DNA of 6,240 bases, taken from the NCBI GenBank assembly GCA_027364495.1, contig DAHXPE010000010.1:1-6240 (forward strand). Reading direction: 5' to 3'. Positions 6,193 through 6,240 of this stretch are shown here, piece after piece. The position numbers and the translations under genes are program-made. Under the pieces are notes generated by a model. It did no database searches, had not been told where the DNA came from, and saw only the letters and a list, made by a program, of their open reading frames with translations. Each line of letters starts with the position of its first letter. Within the stretch, counting starts at the first letter, position 1. Origin of the DNA: Candidatus Heimdallarchaeota archaeon (GTDB taxonomy: Archaea > Asgardarchaeota > Heimdallarchaeia > Hodarchaeales > LC-3).

Positions 6193-6240
6193 TTGTATTT
6201 TAATTAGAATTATGTTTCATAAAAATTAGTAAATTAAATG

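Larger units (their letters stand above)
5966..6240. other. Right-hand non-coding region
   Basis: No gene can be supported here. Open frames are tiny (for example 17 codons from 6098 and 12 from 6078) and lack ribosome-binding sites. The stretch is extremely AT-rich and contains the TTTGCAAA repeats listed separately. The last three bases are ATG, which could begin a gene beyond the edge, but there is no Shine-Dalgarno site to back this. It probably holds the promoter of the TPR gene and perhaps one for a neighbour to the right. Confidence 0.5.

Noticed and set aside
1..6240. CRISPR arrays, tRNA or rRNA genes, insertion sequences
   Set aside because: No regularly spaced repeats, cloverleaf-like segments, transposase motifs or terminal inverted repeats were seen on either strand.

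Overview
The window is very AT-rich (GC about 30% by eye, not counted) and reads as a chromosomal segment of an archaeon. The reasons are an aspartate transcarbamoylase encoded as separate catalytic and regulatory chains (pyrB then pyrI), TATA-box-like elements at archaeal spacing, a nearly leaderless first operon gene followed by internal genes with Shine-Dalgarno sites, U-rich rather than hairpin-type ends, and frequent TTG starts. The base composition and a large tetratricopeptide-repeat protein whose C-terminus looks like a longin/roadblock-type fold would fit a Lokiarchaeia-like Asgard archaeon. That placement is a guess; no marker in the window proves it.

Positions 1-2492 hold a tight plus-strand pyrimidine operon: pyrB (ATCase catalytic chain), pyrI (ATCase regulatory chain) and pyrD (dihydroorotate dehydrogenase), separated by only 2 and 3 bases. 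Together they provide the carbamoyl-aspartate-forming step, its nucleotide feedback control, and the later oxidation of dihydroorotate. The dihydroorotase step between them is not encoded here. PyrD has a class-1-like active site (Cys base, KT motif) but a long class-2-like N-terminus, and no pyrK electron-transfer partner gene is present.

Positions 2493-2629 are a compact control region with three abutting or nearby palindromes and several TATA-like boxes, ahead of a complete thioredoxin reductase gene (trxB, 2630-3583). After trxB come a T-rich stretch and then a short in-frame echo of the TrxB C-terminus (about 3656-3715), apparently a gene remnant.

On the minus strand, convergent with trxB, lies a 712-residue TPR protein (3827-5965) of unknown function. 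The last 275 bases hold no convincing gene, only short TTTGCAAA palindromes that may be regulatory.
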